From CAZXWN01 sp964644695 [NCBI: uncultured bacterium] (lineage in GTDB: Bacteria > UBP4 > UBA4092), in the NCBI GenBank assembly GCA_964644695.1, contig CAZXWN010000001.1, positions 1 through 64,000 on the forward strand: a stretch of DNA of 64,000 nt, written 5' to 3'. The notes under the pieces were generated by a model that was not told the origin of the DNA, made no database searches, and was given only the letters and a program-made list of their open reading frames with translations. Positions 63,701-64,000 of this stretch are shown here, piece by piece. Both the position numbers and the translations under genes were made by a program. Within the stretch, counting starts at the first letter, position 1, and the number at the start of each line of letters is the position of its first letter.

Positions 63701-64000
63701 ATAACTCATCGGCTAAATATTGAAAATGAATTGAGACGTTCATTAGATGAATTAAATGCTGCAAATAAGGAATTGGAAGCTTTTAATTATTCGGTTTCCC
63801 ATGATTTAAGAGTTCCATTACAGGTTATTTCAGGATTTTCAAATCTTATGTTGAATCATGAGAATCGTCTATCAGTTGATGACAAAGAAGCTGTCCATGC
63901 CATTGATCGCAATGCAAAAAGAATGAGTCAACTTATTACCGATTTATTGTCTTTCTCTCGATTAGGTCGGCAAGAGATGAAATGTGAAGTGATAAACATG
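60752..64000 (+). CDS. Multi-sensor histidine kinase (partial, cut by window end)
   Basis: An uninterrupted frame of 1083 codons runs to the window edge. Order: two membrane helices (about 14-36 and 50-72), PAS (about 95-210), GAF (about 220-385), coiled coil with ERGQIQDVLRDN (about 390-425), PAS (427-545), PAS (558-680), GAF (687-860), PAS (876-990), and a HisKA dimerisation domain with the phosphorylated His1017 in SVSHDLRVPLQ. The ATP-binding domain should follow beyond the window. The first gap between helices is short, so sensing is mainly cytoplasmic. No ribosome binding site is clear; the start is chosen because the leader helices begin there. Confidence 0.88.
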   Translation, partial: MAGKPVNYYQRFWQSFFLLLFNLACLFILGWAVYIEFLKVNLKAPPYMYPFIVVLLILMTSMLLVSLAGIRRVWLLLHDIKKQNQLPLVPDESSQQLYSVVLENLDYPLSVIDQDFKIVYINGAYSDYCRQFGVVNPIHGHKLHEALSFISSAVIDEYQMVFRTGKVLVTEEEVTLANHLVVNEVRKIPVIIDGDVKQIITVIRNLTLDRLAEKEHEIYYRLSQMLPATQTMRELALLIAGECRYIFKHDFFSFDLYDSENHMLEGVFLEDTPVDQSVPVELEPENVKDINNTAGVLLEKKSLLVNRKELPSNTLLVPAGFTERKSMSFMFLPILWQGQIVAIVTVQSYTPQRYQDHDLEIFKNIVNQCAGTLGKILTEHRLRQLNLNLEKKVQDRTAALSKTNALLVKEVQERGQIQDVLRDNQKKLEILLDNLPGMVYRCANDECWTVEYISDAVNSIVGYSPDALIHNKTISLGDLIHPDDRSLVWKTIQESIKLKKSFEIEHRLHRKDGADIHVRNWGHVINTETSTELVFIEGFIQNIEPEIQKESKIRGSENLYRNLVENVKEWIWEIDQADKYIYVSPQVKNYLGYEPDDLINKTPFDLIKPEQYDQIKGVFYRYRLSLEPFNFLEYPMIHKDGHIVYMETSGSPVFDASGQYKGYRGVVRDITEKQRTENQLRANDVRQTQQREVLMQLATLHLVGDVNLNQVYNLVTELSCSALQVDWVSLWEFDEENDVLVLQDRFDMKTTIHYEMDKLLKNEFPVMWGALYNNRSLVVSNVFNSDYTVPFVDSYYRKYNVSSIMIAPIRVGGGLKGVLCFEQKETHRRWELDEEAFAASISDMIALAIDQHIQQENQRRLEELTIQIEAQAKQLDEILSASPDMLALFNEDGQIKYVNKVATAIIGVEKEHATGKNLFELQFSEDVYQKHQNQVKQVFKTSLPLQDVMLLPTVTGGRWFEYILSPIRDLNGVVQSVVMSARDITHRLNIENELRRSLDELNAANKELEAFNYSVSHDLRVPLQVISGFSNLMLNHENRLSVDDKEAVHAIDRNAKRMSQLITDLLSFSRLGRQEMKCEVINM

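Overview
The window is about 64 kb of moderately AT-rich bacterial chromosome from a Gram-negative (diderm) organism. An outer-membrane porin of the alginate-export type, periplasmic-adaptor/ABC export genes, many signal peptides and MacAB-like genes point to two membranes. Complex I genes, several ferredoxin-type proteins, GlcDF, a DsrE-like protein, a MqnA/MqnD-type protein and paired phenylacetate-CoA ligase/ACT genes suggest an anaerobic or facultative lifestyle. Many secreted sugar-active proteins (DUF4855, DUF4434, GHL10, GH84) suggest polysaccharide or glycoconjugate use. I cannot place it in a named phylum from sequence reading alone; an uncultured lineage is plausible. No rRNA, CRISPR array, transposase or phage gene was seen.

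Layout. 0-4.3 kb (minus strand): ruvC-ruvA-ruvB preceded by an SDR gene, lemA and a small membrane protein. 4.4-13.2 kb (minus): two DUF4855 paralogues, a secreted DUF4434/FN3 protein, a CoA-binding protein and four secreted beta-propeller (TolB/PD40-like) proteins, two of which share a nearly identical 292-bp 3' end. 13.6-18.1 kb (plus): an unknown 419-aa protein, lysA, dapF, dapA and a Trm112-like gene, then a terminator. 18.2-22.5 kb: tdk converging with mgtE, and two GHL10 glycosidase-like genes. 22.7 kb: tRNA-Glu(CTC). 22.9-24.7 kb: acetolactate synthase without a small subunit. 24.7-27.6 kb (minus): a compact nuoB-C-D-I cluster with its own promoter. 27.7-32.3 kb: MarC, GNAT, 7Fe ferredoxin, TIGR01212-type radical SAM, PfpI, DsrE-like and MqnA/D-like genes. 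32.4-38.7 kb: GT39-like membrane glycosyltransferase, a C1-type peptidase, an alpha/beta hydrolase and a GH84-like enzyme. 39.0-42.6 kb (plus): a duplicated ligase-ACT-ligase-ACT operon. 42.7-54.5 kb: porin, HI0933 flavoprotein, AAC(3)-like and thioesterase genes, a Yip1-MacA-MacB-permease operon, an SPL-type radical SAM gene and the metY-metX-metW operon. 54.6-57.5 kb: a family of tandem membrane proteins with a truncated fourth copy. 57.7-60.5 kb (minus): glcD-glcF. 60.75 kb to the end: a very large PAS/GAF histidine kinase cut by the window edge.

The best candidates for something undescribed are: the tandem membrane-protein family at 54.6-57.5 kb with its repeated junction and decayed copy; the gene-converted TolB-like array at 8.6-13.2 kb; a dispersed palindromic intergenic element present three times (13.4, 30.9 and 57.6 kb); and the doubled paaK/ACT operon. 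Starts were moved inward wherever a Shine-Dalgarno sequence clearly chose a later codon.
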